The position numbers and the translations under genes are program-made. Below are positions 1-8,298 of a stretch of 64,000 nt of DNA, in pieces (position 1 is the first letter of the stretch; each line of letters opens with the position of its first letter). Origin of the DNA: Allobosea sp. Tri-44 (lineage in GTDB: Bacteria; Pseudomonadota; Alphaproteobacteria; Rhizobiales; Beijerinckiaceae); the NCBI RefSeq assembly GCF_004123845.1, contig NZ_NBDP01000030.1:953193-1017192 (forward strand). Reading direction: 5' to 3'. The notes under the pieces are model-generated. The model was not told where the DNA came from and searched no databases. It saw nothing but the letters and a program-made list of their open reading frames with translations.

Positions 1-132
1 ATGGCGGCGGCAGCCGGCGCCGGCTATCGCATCGCGGTGCTGACCGGCGCCGGCAGCGCCGAGACCCTGCGCCCGCTCAGCCATCTGCTGCTGCCCAGCA
101 TCGCCACGCTGGAGCAGGCCCTGTTCGGCTAA
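1..132 (+). CDS. C-terminal fragment of a probable HAD-like hydrolase (cut by window edge)
   Basis: Open frame running in from the left edge to a TAA stop, 43 codons visible. The first visible codon is ATG, but it may be internal. The tail reads as a Rossmann-like strand-turn-helix (YRIAVLTGAGSAETLRPL) followed by LPSIATLEQAL. This resembles the C-terminal part of HAD-superfamily phosphatases of the phosphoglycolate phosphatase type, where a Gly-rich loop is followed by a predicted 'poor resolution/penalty' helix. The fragment is too short to name a substrate. It ends 9 bases before the convergent glucosaminidase gene, leaving no room for a separate terminator. The family assignment is an inference from a short tail. 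Confidence 0.4.
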   Translation: MAAAAGAGYRIAVLTGAGSAETLRPLSHLLLPSIATLEQALFG

Positions 133-141
133 GCTCGCCCG

Positions 142-2547
142 TCAGCGCGCGATATTCATCCCGGTCCGATGGTCCTCGAGCCTTGCCGCCGCGATACGGT
201 TGGCGAGATGTCGGCCGAGCAGCCCGAGGCCCAGCACCGCCGCCGAGCCGCCGAACCCAGGGATCATGCTGCTCCCGACAGTACCGAGCACCTGGACCAC
301 GCTATGCAGCGCGCCGCCGGCCGGCAGGCTGCCGGCCAGCAGCTCGAACACGTTCGAGGCGGCAGGCTTGGCCACCGCCGCGCTGTTGACCGCGTCCAGG
401 AACTGCCGCAACTCCGGAAACCGCGCCACGAACTCCTGCGGGAGCAAGCCGCGAATCTGCTGCACCGTTTGTACCGCTTCTGGCGAGAGCCCGCTGCCGA
501 GGCCCTCGCGCAGTGTCTTGGCCTCTCCGGCCAGCCTCGCGAGTTCAGCCGTCGTCGCCCGGCCGGCCTCGCTCAACCGTTGCACGTCCACCAGGAAGGG
601 AAACAGCGCATTGCCGGCTTGGCCGCTGGGGCCGGTCGTGCCAACCGCGTTGACCACCGCGCTGTTGCCGATGCCTAGCGCGCCGAAAGCCGCCGTGATC
701 CAGCTCGCAATCCGGCCCATGCCGGCATCCTTGATGATGCGCGAGCCACGGTTGGCCAGATCCTGTTCCGTCGCCTGTGTGCGAGCCGGCGCTAGCGGGC
801 GCTCGGCCGGCATCTCGAAAGCACGCTGCGTCGGCGGATCGACAACGCCCGTCGCGGGCACTTCGTTGTCAGCCTGGAACTCCAGCAGCGCGCCACGGGT
901 CAGCGTGCCGAACTTGCCGTCGACATCGCCGACGCCATAGCCGAGGCGCACCAGCTCCAGCTGCAATTCGGTGACGCGCTTGCCGCTCATCCCGATCTGG
1001 AGGAACTCGCTCGCAACGCTCTCTCGGAAGATGATGATCGGCTCCTCCGCGACCGACGGACCAGCCCCGTCCAGATCGAACCGGTAAAGATCGTTCTTAC
1101 GCATGATCGACTTGAGCTTCTGGCCATACAGCGAATCGGTCGCATAGATGCCGGTCAGCGCATCGGCGAAGGCATCGGGATCGTCGCTGAACATCCGCGC
1201 CTTGACGTAGTGCTTGCTCGTGCCGAGCAGCTCGGCATGCTTGATGAAGGCCTCGTCGAGACTGTCGAAGACGCGGAACGGCTCCCGCTTCGAGATCAGC
1301 TTGCCGCCGATCTCCTCCTTGGTCATCGCCGCAACGCTCTTCTGGCCTGGCAGCGCCTTGATCCCGAACGGGTTGTTCGAGCCCGCCGGCATACGCTTGC
1401 CATAGGCGCTCTCCAGCGCCCATTGCGCCAGGGTGATCGAGGCAGGCACGCGCCATTTCCGCTGCGAGGCCTGCGCCGCCCTGACGACCTCGATGGTGAA
1501 GCGCTCGGGGATGCTGGCAAGGTCGATCCCCGCCGGCCTCACGATGATGACCTCATCCATCAACGGTTGCGGCCGGATGGTGACGCCGGGCGCGGGCCCG
1601 CCGGCCAATGTCGGCATCTCGATGCCGAGTGCCTTCGCCGTCTCCGGGCCGACGACACAATCAGCGCCCAGCTGGTCGAACAGCCGCTTCTGGAACTCGT
1701 AGAGCGCGATCAGCGTGTTCCGGCCGAACTTGTCGTCAGGCGTGCCGATCTCGAAACCGGCCTTGACCAGAGCCGCCTGGACCTGGCCAACGAGGGCGCC
1801 GCGCGAGCCGTAGCGAACGAGCTGGATCAGGTCGCCATCCCTGGCGCCGGCGACGCGAGCAACCTCGTCCGCCTCGAACAGCATGCAGGTGAATTCCTGC
1901 TGGCCGCCCGTCTGATCGTAGGCATTACGGCGGAAGGTCTTCCATGGCCCACGCTCGACGAATTTGCCGCTGGTGGTCGATGGGAAGCCGCAGACTACGA
2001 GGCAGCCCTCGCTCGAATAGCCCGGCTTCGCCGCATCGTCGTTGTAGGCGGCATGGATATTGTCCCAGACGAACTCCTCGGCTTTGGCGCTGCGAGCGAA
2101 GTCGATCGCGTCGGCAAGGTCAAAGTCGCCATCGTCACGGGTTCGCTGCACCGGCAGGAAGATGTTCTGACGGAAAGCGTCATGCCCGCTGGGCGAACTG
2201 CCCTTGTGGCGACCGCGGACATAGCGAAAGCAGCCAGGAATCACCTGATTGGCCTTGGTCTTGCCAGCCAGAGCCGCGTCGATCGATTTGCGGTTCGGCA
2301 CGGTCGAACCTGCAAAGAGCGCCAGCGTGCCGTCATCGAGCTTCCACTGCACGAAGGTGCAACGCATATGCTCGTAGTCGAGACTGATCTCACGGATCGT
2401 TCGACTGGATGCGAAACTGTTGTCGGCGAGATCAGCTGGCGTCGCGCCGCGGATGCAGATGAAGACCATGCCGGAGTCGGGCACAGGAAAATTGTTGCGC
2501 CGCGCAAGCCGCCGCAACAAATCGGGCGTTAGCTCGATAGCCGCCAT
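142..2547 (-). CDS. Large glucosaminidase-domain protein with two peptidoglycan-binding domains
   Basis: Predicted peptidoglycan-cleaving or remodelling protein of 801 residues. Start taken at the ATG at 2547, which has AGGAGG five bases upstream; an ATG 57 bases earlier lacks one. The N-terminal ~240 residues are not recognised. A PG_binding_1-like repeat follows at about 250-320 (GTPDDKFGRNTLIALYEFQ). A FlgJ/LytG-type glucosaminidase domain spans about 350-500, with the catalytic glutamate expected in AQWALESAYG and the NNPFGIKA motif. A second binding repeat lies at about 510-570 (DVDGKFGTLTRGALLEFQ). The C-terminal ~200 residues are Ala/Gly-rich and end in a hydrophobic stretch. No classical signal peptide is visible at the chosen start, so how it reaches the wall is unclear. 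No phage genes surround it. Confidence 0.75.
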   Translation of the reverse strand: MAAIELTPDLLRRLARRNNFPVPDSGMVFICIRGATPADLADNSFASSRTIREISLDYEHMRCTFVQWKLDDGTLALFAGSTVPNRKSIDAALAGKTKANQVIPGCFRYVRGRHKGSSPSGHDAFRQNIFLPVQRTRDDGDFDLADAIDFARSAKAEEFVWDNIHAAYNDDAAKPGYSSEGCLVVCGFPSTTSGKFVERGPWKTFRRNAYDQTGGQQEFTCMLFEADEVARVAGARDGDLIQLVRYGSRGALVGQVQAALVKAGFEIGTPDDKFGRNTLIALYEFQKRLFDQLGADCVVGPETAKALGIEMPTLAGGPAPGVTIRPQPLMDEVIIVRPAGIDLASIPERFTIEVVRAAQASQRKWRVPASITLAQWALESAYGKRMPAGSNNPFGIKALPGQKSVAAMTKEEIGGKLISKREPFRVFDSLDEAFIKHAELLGTSKHYVKARMFSDDPDAFADALTGIYATDSLYGQKLKSIMRKNDLYRFDLDGAGPSVAEEPIIIFRESVASEFLQIGMSGKRVTELQLELVRLGYGVGDVDGKFGTLTRGALLEFQADNEVPATGVVDPPTQRAFEMPAERPLAPARTQATEQDLANRGSRIIKDAGMGRIASWITAAFGALGIGNSAVVNAVGTTGPSGQAGNALFPFLVDVQRLSEAGRATTAELARLAGEAKTLREGLGSGLSPEAVQTVQQIRGLLPQEFVARFPELRQFLDAVNSAAVAKPAASNVFELLAGSLPAGGALHSVVQVLGTVGSSMIPGFGGSAAVLGLGLLGRHLANRIAAARLEDHRTGMNIAR

Positions 2548-2738
2548 CACCCCCTCCTCGCCCGCTATGGTTGCATACTGACGCGAGCGAGGAAGCCAAT
2601 GCAAGCATCTTTGCGTAATCAGCCGTCGTACAGGTCGTCAACTCTCTCGATTGCCTTAATCAGCCGCGACCGGTACCGTTGAAATTCGCTTCTTTCCTTC
2701 GGTTAGGTCAGATCGAATGCTTGCCCGTGCTTGGATAC

Positions 2739-2766
2739 AAAAAGGACCGCGCTTGCGGCGCGGCCC
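2739..2766 (-). terminator. Rho-independent terminator of the aldehyde dehydrogenase gene
   Basis: Read on the minus strand, a 9-bp GC-rich stem (2758-2766 with 2744-2752, one G-U pair, 5-base loop) is followed directly by a run of five T. It sits 25 bases after the stop codon of the aldehyde dehydrogenase gene. Confidence 0.8.
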
Positions 2767-2790
2767 TTGCTTCCTGCGTGAAAGCCCGGC

Positions 2791-4236
2791 TCAGGCGAGC
2801 GTGTAGGAGGTCTTCACCGTCGTGTAGAACTCGCGGGCATAGGCGCCCTGCTCGCGCGGGCCGTAGCTCGAGCCCTTCCGGCCACCGAACGGCACATGGT
2901 AGTCGACGCCCGCCGTGGCGAGGTTGACCATCACCATGCCGGCCTCGGCATTGCGCTTGAAGTGCGTCGCATGCTTCAGCGAAGTCGTGCAGATGCCCGA
3001 GGACAGGCCGAACTCGGTGTCGTTGGCGACGGCGAGCGCCTCCTCGTAATCCTTGACGCGGACGACGTTGGCGACCGGGCCGAAGACCTCCTCGCGCGAG
3101 ATGCGCATGGCGTTGGTCGTCTCGGTGAACAGCGCCGGCTGCAGGTAGAAGCCGGGCGTCTCGCGATTGAGCAGTTCGCCGCCCCAGGCGAGCTTGCCGC
3201 CCTCGTCACGGGCGATCTGGATGTATTTCAGGTTCTGGTCGAGCTGGCTCTGGTCGACGACCGGGCCGATCGTGGTGCCGGCCTTCAGCGCGTCATCGAC
3301 GGTGACGCCCTTCAGCCGCTCGATCGCCGCCTCGACGAAGCGGTCATGGATGCCGGCCTGGACGATCAGGCGCGAGGACGCCGTGCAGCGCTGGCCGGTC
3401 GAGAAGAAAGCGCCTTGCACCGCAGCCTCGACCGCGGTCTTGAGGTCGGCGTCATCGAGCACGACGAGCGGGTTCTTGCCGCCCATCTCGAGCTGGACCT
3501 TCTTCATCGGGTTGCCGGCGATGCAGGCGGTGGCGACCTTGCGGCCGGTCGAGACCGAACCGGTGAAGCTGATCGCATGCACGTCCTTGTGCTCGAGCAG
3601 CGCCTGGCCGACGACCGAGCCACGGCCCATCACCAGATTGAGCACGCCCTTGGGCAGGCCGGCGCGCTGGATGATGTCGACCAGTGCCCAGGCCGAGCCG
3701 GGGACGAGATCAGCCGGCTTGATCACGACGCAATTGCCGTAGGCCAGCGCCGGGGCGATCTTCCAGGCCGGGATCGCGATCGGGAAGTTCCAGGGCGTGA
3801 TCATGCCGATGATGCCGACCGGCTCGCGGCTGACCTCGACGCCGACGCCGGGACGCACGGAGGGGATGCTCTCGCCGCCCAGGCGCAGGCACTCGCCGGC
3901 GAAGAAGGCGAAGATCTGGCCGGCGCGGCCGGCCTCGCCGATGCCTTCCGCCAGTGTCTTGCCCTCTTCACGCGAGAGCAGGCGGCCGAGCTCGTCCTTG
4001 CGGGCGAGGATCTCGTCGGAGGCCTTCTTCAGGACCTCGTAGCGCTCCTGCGGGGTGGTGCGGGCCCAGGCCGGGAAGGCAGCCTTGGCGGCGGCGACCG
4101 CGTTGTTCAGGTCCTCGACCGAGCCCTGCGCATACTCGCCGACGACGTCGTTGGTGTTGGACGGGTTGATGTTGCGCGAGGCGTTCTGCGACGCGGCCCA
4201 CTCGCCGGCGATCAGGTTCTTGAACGGAGCATTCAT
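2791..4236 (-). CDS. NAD(P)+-dependent aldehyde dehydrogenase (semialdehyde dehydrogenase type)
   Basis: Oxidises an aldehyde to the acid with NAD(P)+. The 481-residue length fits the ALDH superfamily. Visible signatures are the coenzyme-site TPWNFP and KPADLVPGS, the GSVSTGRKV loop, the catalytic base in LEMGGKNP, and the nucleophilic cysteine in GQRCTASSRL. EEVFGP and the C-terminal PFGGRKGSSYG complete the fold. The overall pattern is closest to alpha-ketoglutarate semialdehyde / succinate semialdehyde dehydrogenases, but substrate cannot be fixed from sequence. Start chosen at ATG 4236 (MNAPFKN), with GGGAGG about 8 bases upstream. It is monocistronic with its own terminator at 2739-2766. 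Confidence 0.9.
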   Translation of the reverse strand: MNAPFKNLIAGEWAASQNASRNINPSNTNDVVGEYAQGSVEDLNNAVAAAKAAFPAWARTTPQERYEVLKKASDEILARKDELGRLLSREEGKTLAEGIGEAGRAGQIFAFFAGECLRLGGESIPSVRPGVGVEVSREPVGIIGMITPWNFPIAIPAWKIAPALAYGNCVVIKPADLVPGSAWALVDIIQRAGLPKGVLNLVMGRGSVVGQALLEHKDVHAISFTGSVSTGRKVATACIAGNPMKKVQLEMGGKNPLVVLDDADLKTAVEAAVQGAFFSTGQRCTASSRLIVQAGIHDRFVEAAIERLKGVTVDDALKAGTTIGPVVDQSQLDQNLKYIQIARDEGGKLAWGGELLNRETPGFYLQPALFTETTNAMRISREEVFGPVANVVRVKDYEEALAVANDTEFGLSSGICTTSLKHATHFKRNAEAGMVMVNLATAGVDYHVPFGGRKGSSYGPREQGAYAREFYTTVKTSYTLA

Positions 4237-4358
4237 GGGCAGGGCCTCCCGAGCTTGTCTCGACAACGGACGGCCGTGTTAGCGCCTTTGGCCGGCGCGC
4301 GCCATGCACGAAGAGCAGGTCCGCATGCAGAACCTGAAATTTCAGCCCTGGCCGCTCC

Positions 4359-5015
4359 TCAGAACTCGGCGTCGAGCTCCTCGAGCTCGTCCGGCTCGGT
4401 CTTCGCGGCCGCGATCCAGCGCTGCAGCGCCGGCCAGCCCAGGATCGTCTGGCAATAAGCCTGGCTGAGCGGGTCGAGCCCGACGTCATAGGTCAGGAAG
4501 CGCAGGCAGACCGGCGCATACATCGCGTCCGCCATGGTCAGCCGTTCGCCAAAGAGATAGGGCCCGCCATAGGCGGTGATGCAGTCGCCCCAGATCTCGG
4601 TGACGCGGTCGATATCGGCCTGGGCGCCGGCCCAGAGCTTGAAGCCGGGATAATGCGCCTTCAGGTTCATCGGCAAAGCCGAGCGCAGATTGGCGAAGCC
4701 CGAATGCATCTCCCCGGAAATGGCGCGGCAATGGGCACGCGCCCCGACCTCGCTCGGCAGCAGGCCGGCCTGCGGCCTCAGCTCGTCGAGATAGCCGGCG
4801 ATCGCGAGCGTGTCCCAAACCACCACGCCGTCATGGCGCAGGCAGGGCACCAGGAAGGAGGGCGAGAGCAGCAGCAGTTCGGCCCGCGCCGAGGGATCGT
4901 CGACCGAGAGCATGATCTCCTCGACCTCGAGACCCGCGAGCTGGCAGAGCAGCCAGCCGCGCAGCGACCAGGACGAGTAGTTCTTGCTGCTGATGGTCAG
5001 CGTGGTGGCAGGCAT
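4359..5015 (-). CDS. Glutathione S-transferase family protein
   Basis: 218-residue soluble GST. The N-terminal thioredoxin-like half has the SSKNYSSWSLRGWLL segment, in which the Ser/Tyr region near residue 10 would contact glutathione. LVPCLRHDG (the cis-Pro loop) and the VVWDTLAIAGYLDE glutathione-binding segment follow. The C-terminal helical half carries the GERLTMADAMYAPV N-capping motif. The YfcF/maleylacetoacetate-isomerase-like pattern suggests detoxification or isomerisation, but substrate is unknown. Start set at ATG 5015 with GAGG nine bases upstream; longer starts have Arg/Ala-rich leaders that are not conserved-looking. It is divergent from the PHB depolymerase gene across a 143-bp gap. 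Confidence 0.85.
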   Translation of the reverse strand: MPATTLTISSKNYSSWSLRGWLLCQLAGLEVEEIMLSVDDPSARAELLLLSPSFLVPCLRHDGVVVWDTLAIAGYLDELRPQAGLLPSEVGARAHCRAISGEMHSGFANLRSALPMNLKAHYPGFKLWAGAQADIDRVTEIWGDCITAYGGPYLFGERLTMADAMYAPVCLRFLTYDVGLDPLSQAYCQTILGWPALQRWIAAAKTEPDELEELDAEF

Positions 5016-5158
5016 GCTCGGCATCCTCGGCGCTCGGAGAGCCGGTGTAGCAAGAGACGTTCCAGCGACGCCGGCACGAGTGCGGCGGCGCGGGCACGCC
5101 GATTGCACGGGCAAACCGCCTGATACAGGCGCGCGGCACGATCGGGATCGCCAGACGG

Positions 5159-6373
5159 ATGCTCTATCTCGCCTATCAGGCCCAGTCCGACCTCTTCGAC
5201 CCGGCTCGCGCGCTCGCCCAGGCGGCGATCGTGACGCTCGGCAGCCGCGCGCTGCTCGGCGAGCCGCTGAGCCTGCGTGCCGCGGCCGCCGGTTACGAGA
5301 TGGTGACGCGGGCCGGGCTCACGCATGAGCGCCCGCCCTATGGCATCGCCAGCGCCCGCGTCGGCAATCGCGACGTCCCGGTGACCGAGGAGGCGGCGCT
5401 GACCCTGCCCTTCGGCACCTTGCTGCATTTCCGCAAGGACAGCGATCTCGCCCAGTCGAAGGTGCTGGTGGTCGCGCCGATGTCGGGGCATTTCGCCACC
5501 TTGCTTCGCAACACCGTCGCAACGCTGCTGCAGGATCACGACGTCTACATCACCGACTGGCACAATGCCCGCGACGTGCCGCTTAAGGCCGGCCCCTTCG
5601 GTTATGACGACTATGTCGACTACCTGATCCGCTTCATGGAGCAGCTCGGCCCGGAGGCACATCTCGTCGCTGTTTGCCAACCTTGTGTGCAAGTGCTCAC
5701 CGCAGCGGCAGTTATGGCGCAGACCGGCAACCCGGCGCAGCCGTGCAGCATGACCCTGATGGCCGGGCCGGTCGACACCCGCGTCAACCCGACAGCGGTG
5801 AACAAGCTGGCGAGCGACAAGCCGATCGGCTGGTTCGAGAAGAACCTGATCGCCAGCGTGCCGGCGCGCTATCCGGGCGCCCGCCGCCGGGTCTATCCCG
5901 GCTTCGTCCAGCTCGGCGCCTTCCTGGCGATGAACATGAGCCGGCACGTCAACGCGCATATCGATCTCTTCACTCACCTCGCCGCCGGCGAGTTCGAGAA
6001 GGCGCAGACGATCAAGGCTTTCTACGACGAGTATTTCGCGGTGCTCGACCTGCCGGCCGAATTCTATCTCGAGACCGTGCAGTGGATCTTCCAGGAGGCG
6101 CGGCTGGCGGCCGGCACGCTGACCTATCGCGGCGAGCGCGTCGATTGCGGCGCGATCCGCAAGACGGCGCTGCTCACGGTCGAGGGCGAGCGCGACGACA
6201 TCTGCTCGCTCGGCCAGACCGCGGCGGCGCACGACCTCTGCCGCGGGCTCAAGCCCTTCCGCAAGCGCCACCACATGCAGGCCGGCGTCGGTCATTACGG
6301 CGTGTTCTCGGGGCGCAAATGGGAGAGCCAGATCTACCCGATCGTCCGCAACATGATCCTGGCGAACAGCTGA
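5159..6373 (+). CDS. phaZ: Intracellular polyhydroxyalkanoate (PHB) depolymerase
   Basis: 404-residue alpha/beta hydrolase that mobilises stored polyhydroxybutyrate inside the cell. The nucleophile elbow reads HLVAVCQPCVQVL, so the nucleophile is a cysteine rather than serine. This is the hallmark of the Ralstonia PhaZa1-type intracellular depolymerase. The catalytic aspartate is expected in TVEGERDDICSLGQT and the histidine in AGVGHYGVFSG near the C terminus. FGTLLHFRKD and DVYITDWHNARDVPL are further family signatures. No signal peptide is seen, in keeping with a granule-bound cytosolic enzyme. The Shine-Dalgarno before ATG 5159 is weak. No phaC synthase lies in this window, so the synthesis genes must be elsewhere. 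Confidence 0.92.
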   Translation: MLYLAYQAQSDLFDPARALAQAAIVTLGSRALLGEPLSLRAAAAGYEMVTRAGLTHERPPYGIASARVGNRDVPVTEEAALTLPFGTLLHFRKDSDLAQSKVLVVAPMSGHFATLLRNTVATLLQDHDVYITDWHNARDVPLKAGPFGYDDYVDYLIRFMEQLGPEAHLVAVCQPCVQVLTAAAVMAQTGNPAQPCSMTLMAGPVDTRVNPTAVNKLASDKPIGWFEKNLIASVPARYPGARRRVYPGFVQLGAFLAMNMSRHVNAHIDLFTHLAAGEFEKAQTIKAFYDEYFAVLDLPAEFYLETVQWIFQEARLAAGTLTYRGERVDCGAIRKTALLTVEGERDDICSLGQTAAAHDLCRGLKPFRKRHHMQAGVGHYGVFSGRKWESQIYPIVRNMILANS

Positions 6374-6382
6374 GCGGCCAGC

Positions 6383-6535
6383 CTATTTCTCCTTGATCGA
6401 CAAGCCGTTCTTGCCGACCGAGATCTCGACGCCCTCGGGCTGCTTCTTCTCCTGATAGAGCGCGTAGCTGACGGCTCCGAGGCCGACGACGAGCAAGCCG
6501 ATCAGGAAGGCAAGCGTATTCCGGGACAGCGTCAT
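6383..6535 (-). CDS. Small single-pass membrane protein, 50 aa
   Basis: Fifty-codon gene with ATG at 6535 preceded by GGAG six bases upstream, ending in TAG. The product has a basic N terminus (MTLSRN), one transmembrane helix (about residues 7-27, TLAFLIGLLVVGLGAVSYAL), and a charged tail ending in GVEISVGKNGLSIKEK. It follows the PAP2 phosphatase gene on the same strand after a 72-bp gap, so it may share its transcript. The coding case rests on the ribosome binding site and the clear membrane topology. Function is unknown. Confidence 0.65.
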   Translation of the reverse strand: MTLSRNTLAFLIGLLVVGLGAVSYALYQEKKQPEGVEISVGKNGLSIKEK

Positions 6536-6607
6536 CAGGCACTCCGTTGCAGGCGCCAGAACGGCGCGCCCATCAACGCTGACGCAATCGTCTGGTTCCG
6601 GCCCGTC

Positions 6608-7303
6608 TCATATGGCGGGCTCGCCGCGTGCCGCGGTGAGCTGCGCCATCTTCGCTTCCGTCCGAGCCGCGAAGCGTCCGATCAGGAAGATGGCGAGGCC
6701 GGACCAGGCGACGCCGAGGCACCAGCCGCCGAGCACGTCGCTCGGCCAGTGCACGCCGAGATAGATCCGGCTCACCCCGATCGCGATGATCAGGAGCCAG
6801 GCCGTCCACAGGCAGACCCGGGCGATGTCGGCGCGGCGCGAGGCGATGCCGACGAAGCCGGCGATGCCGAGCAGCACCACCGCCGAGAGGAAGGCGTGAC
6901 CGCTCGGGAAGCTCGCCGTGAAGGTCAGCGCCGCATGCTCGACGATGCCGGGCCGCTCGCGGCCGAAGGCGAGCTTGAGCAGCGTGCTTGTCCCCGTCGC
7001 CGCGAGGACGTTGACCACCAGGCCGATCGCGAGCGGACGATGGCCGCAAAGGCTCAGCGTCAGCGCCGCGATCACCGTCGCGATACCCAATCCGACGAAG
7101 CTGCCGAGCGCGGTCAGGTCGCGCATCATCTCACGCACCCAGGCCGGGCCGATCGGCAGCGAGGGGTCGGCGGCATCGCGAAACAGCATCACCAAGGTGG
7201 TGTCTAAGGCGAAATCGCGGCCGAAGGCGACGAAGATCGCCAGCCCCAGGAAACCAAAGGCGGCGGCGACGGGCAAAAGGAAGCGGGGCTGGAGCAGGAA
7301 CAT
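6608..7303 (-). CDS. PAP2-family membrane phosphatase
   Basis: 231-residue integral membrane phosphatase of the type that dephosphorylates phosphatidic acid, phosphatidylglycerophosphate or undecaprenyl diphosphate. All three PAP2 motifs are present: KLAFGRERP (motif 1), SFPSGHAF with its catalytic histidine (motif 2), and SRIYLGVHWPSDVLGG (motif 3). About five or six hydrophobic segments surround them. Start taken at ATG 7303 (MFLLQPRFLLP). The Shine-Dalgarno is weak, but upstream sequence is occupied by the lipid kinase gene, which ends 43 bases away. Adjacency to a lipid kinase suggests paired phosphorylation and dephosphorylation of membrane lipids, which is an inference. Confidence 0.88.
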   Translation of the reverse strand: MFLLQPRFLLPVAAAFGFLGLAIFVAFGRDFALDTTLVMLFRDAADPSLPIGPAWVREMMRDLTALGSFVGLGIATVIAALTLSLCGHRPLAIGLVVNVLAATGTSTLLKLAFGRERPGIVEHAALTFTASFPSGHAFLSAVVLLGIAGFVGIASRRADIARVCLWTAWLLIIAIGVSRIYLGVHWPSDVLGGWCLGVAWSGLAIFLIGRFAARTEAKMAQLTAARGEPAI

Positions 7304-7346
7304 CAGGTCGTCGTCCGAAAGCGCAGGGCCATGATTGGGGGCCTGG

Positions 7347-8297
7347 TCAGGTCTCGTGGGAGCGCGCTGCGATGACGCGCAACGCACCTGGCAGCAGACG
7401 ATAGGCGAACGGGCTGGCGCGGCGCTCGACCTCGCCGTCGAAGGTGACATGGCCGCGGCGCTTGTCGCGACGGGTAATTGTCACCGCCGTGCCGGTCAAC
7501 GAGATGAGGTTCCCGGAATCGCGCCAACTGCCGGTGAGCATCGAGATCGCGGCCTTGCTGCGCGACAACAGCCCGCCGGTATCGAGGATATGGACCTCGA
7601 ACTCGCCGCCGTCGAGACGGCTGCGACGCCATTCGGCGCCGTCGAACTGGTTGACGGTCACCAGAACCGCATCGGCCTCAACCTGCCGGCGTTCGCCGGC
7701 GATCTCCATCTCTATGCGGATGGGGCGCGTGAACAGGATCGCGCGCGTCGCGGCGAAGAGGAAGGCGACGAGGCGGCTGAACGGAAACCGGCGCCGGGCA
7801 TATTCGCGCTGACGCGCCATCAGGCTGAAAAAACCCATGCCCGAGATCGAATGGAACAGGTGGCCATCGACGCTGCCGAGATCCATCGAGACCGGCTCGC
7901 CCTGGCAGAGCGTGGCGATCTGCTGCTCCACTGTACCGGTGAGGCCGAGATCGCGGCCGAGCACGTTGACCGTGCCGAGCGGCAGCACGCCCACCGGCCG
8001 TTTGCAGCCGGTCAGGACCGGCAAAGCACCATTGATGCTGCCGTCACCGCCGGCGATGACGGGAATCACGGCTTCGTCGGCAACCGCGGCCTGCAAGCGT
8101 TCCCGCAGTTCGCGCGGCTGCACCAGTTCGACCTCGGCCCGGCAACCCACAGCCTCGAATGCCGCCTCGAGCCGCCGCGAGAAGGTGTCGGCTCCTGCTT
8201 CCAGCACCGTACCGGCGCGCGCGTTGGCGATGACGCGGAAGCGGCGCGTTGGCGCCGGCGTTTCGAGCTCGGGCGACGGTTCCGACAGTTTCGCCAT
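7347..8297 (-). CDS. Diacylglycerol-kinase-family lipid kinase
   Basis: 316-residue member of the DAGK_cat family (YegS/DgkB type), expected to phosphorylate a lipid hydroxyl using ATP. The nucleotide-binding loop PVIAGGDGSINGAL and the following PLGTVNVLGRDLGL match the GGDGT..N and PxGTxN.x.R family motifs. FHSISGMGFFS and VTVNQFDGAEWRRS follow in the C-terminal beta domain, ending in VTFDGEVERRASPF. Start at ATG 8297, one base from the stop of the upstream transglutaminase-like gene, so translation is probably coupled. The next gene downstream is a PAP2 phosphatase, giving a kinase/phosphatase pair. Confidence 0.88.
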   Translation of the reverse strand: MAKLSEPSPELETPAPTRRFRVIANARAGTVLEAGADTFSRRLEAAFEAVGCRAEVELVQPRELRERLQAAVADEAVIPVIAGGDGSINGALPVLTGCKRPVGVLPLGTVNVLGRDLGLTGTVEQQIATLCQGEPVSMDLGSVDGHLFHSISGMGFFSLMARQREYARRRFPFSRLVAFLFAATRAILFTRPIRIEMEIAGERRQVEADAVLVTVNQFDGAEWRRSRLDGGEFEVHILDTGGLLSRSKAAISMLTGSWRDSGNLISLTGTAVTITRRDKRRGHVTFDGEVERRASPFAYRLLPGALRVIAARSHET

Positions 8298-8298
8298 G

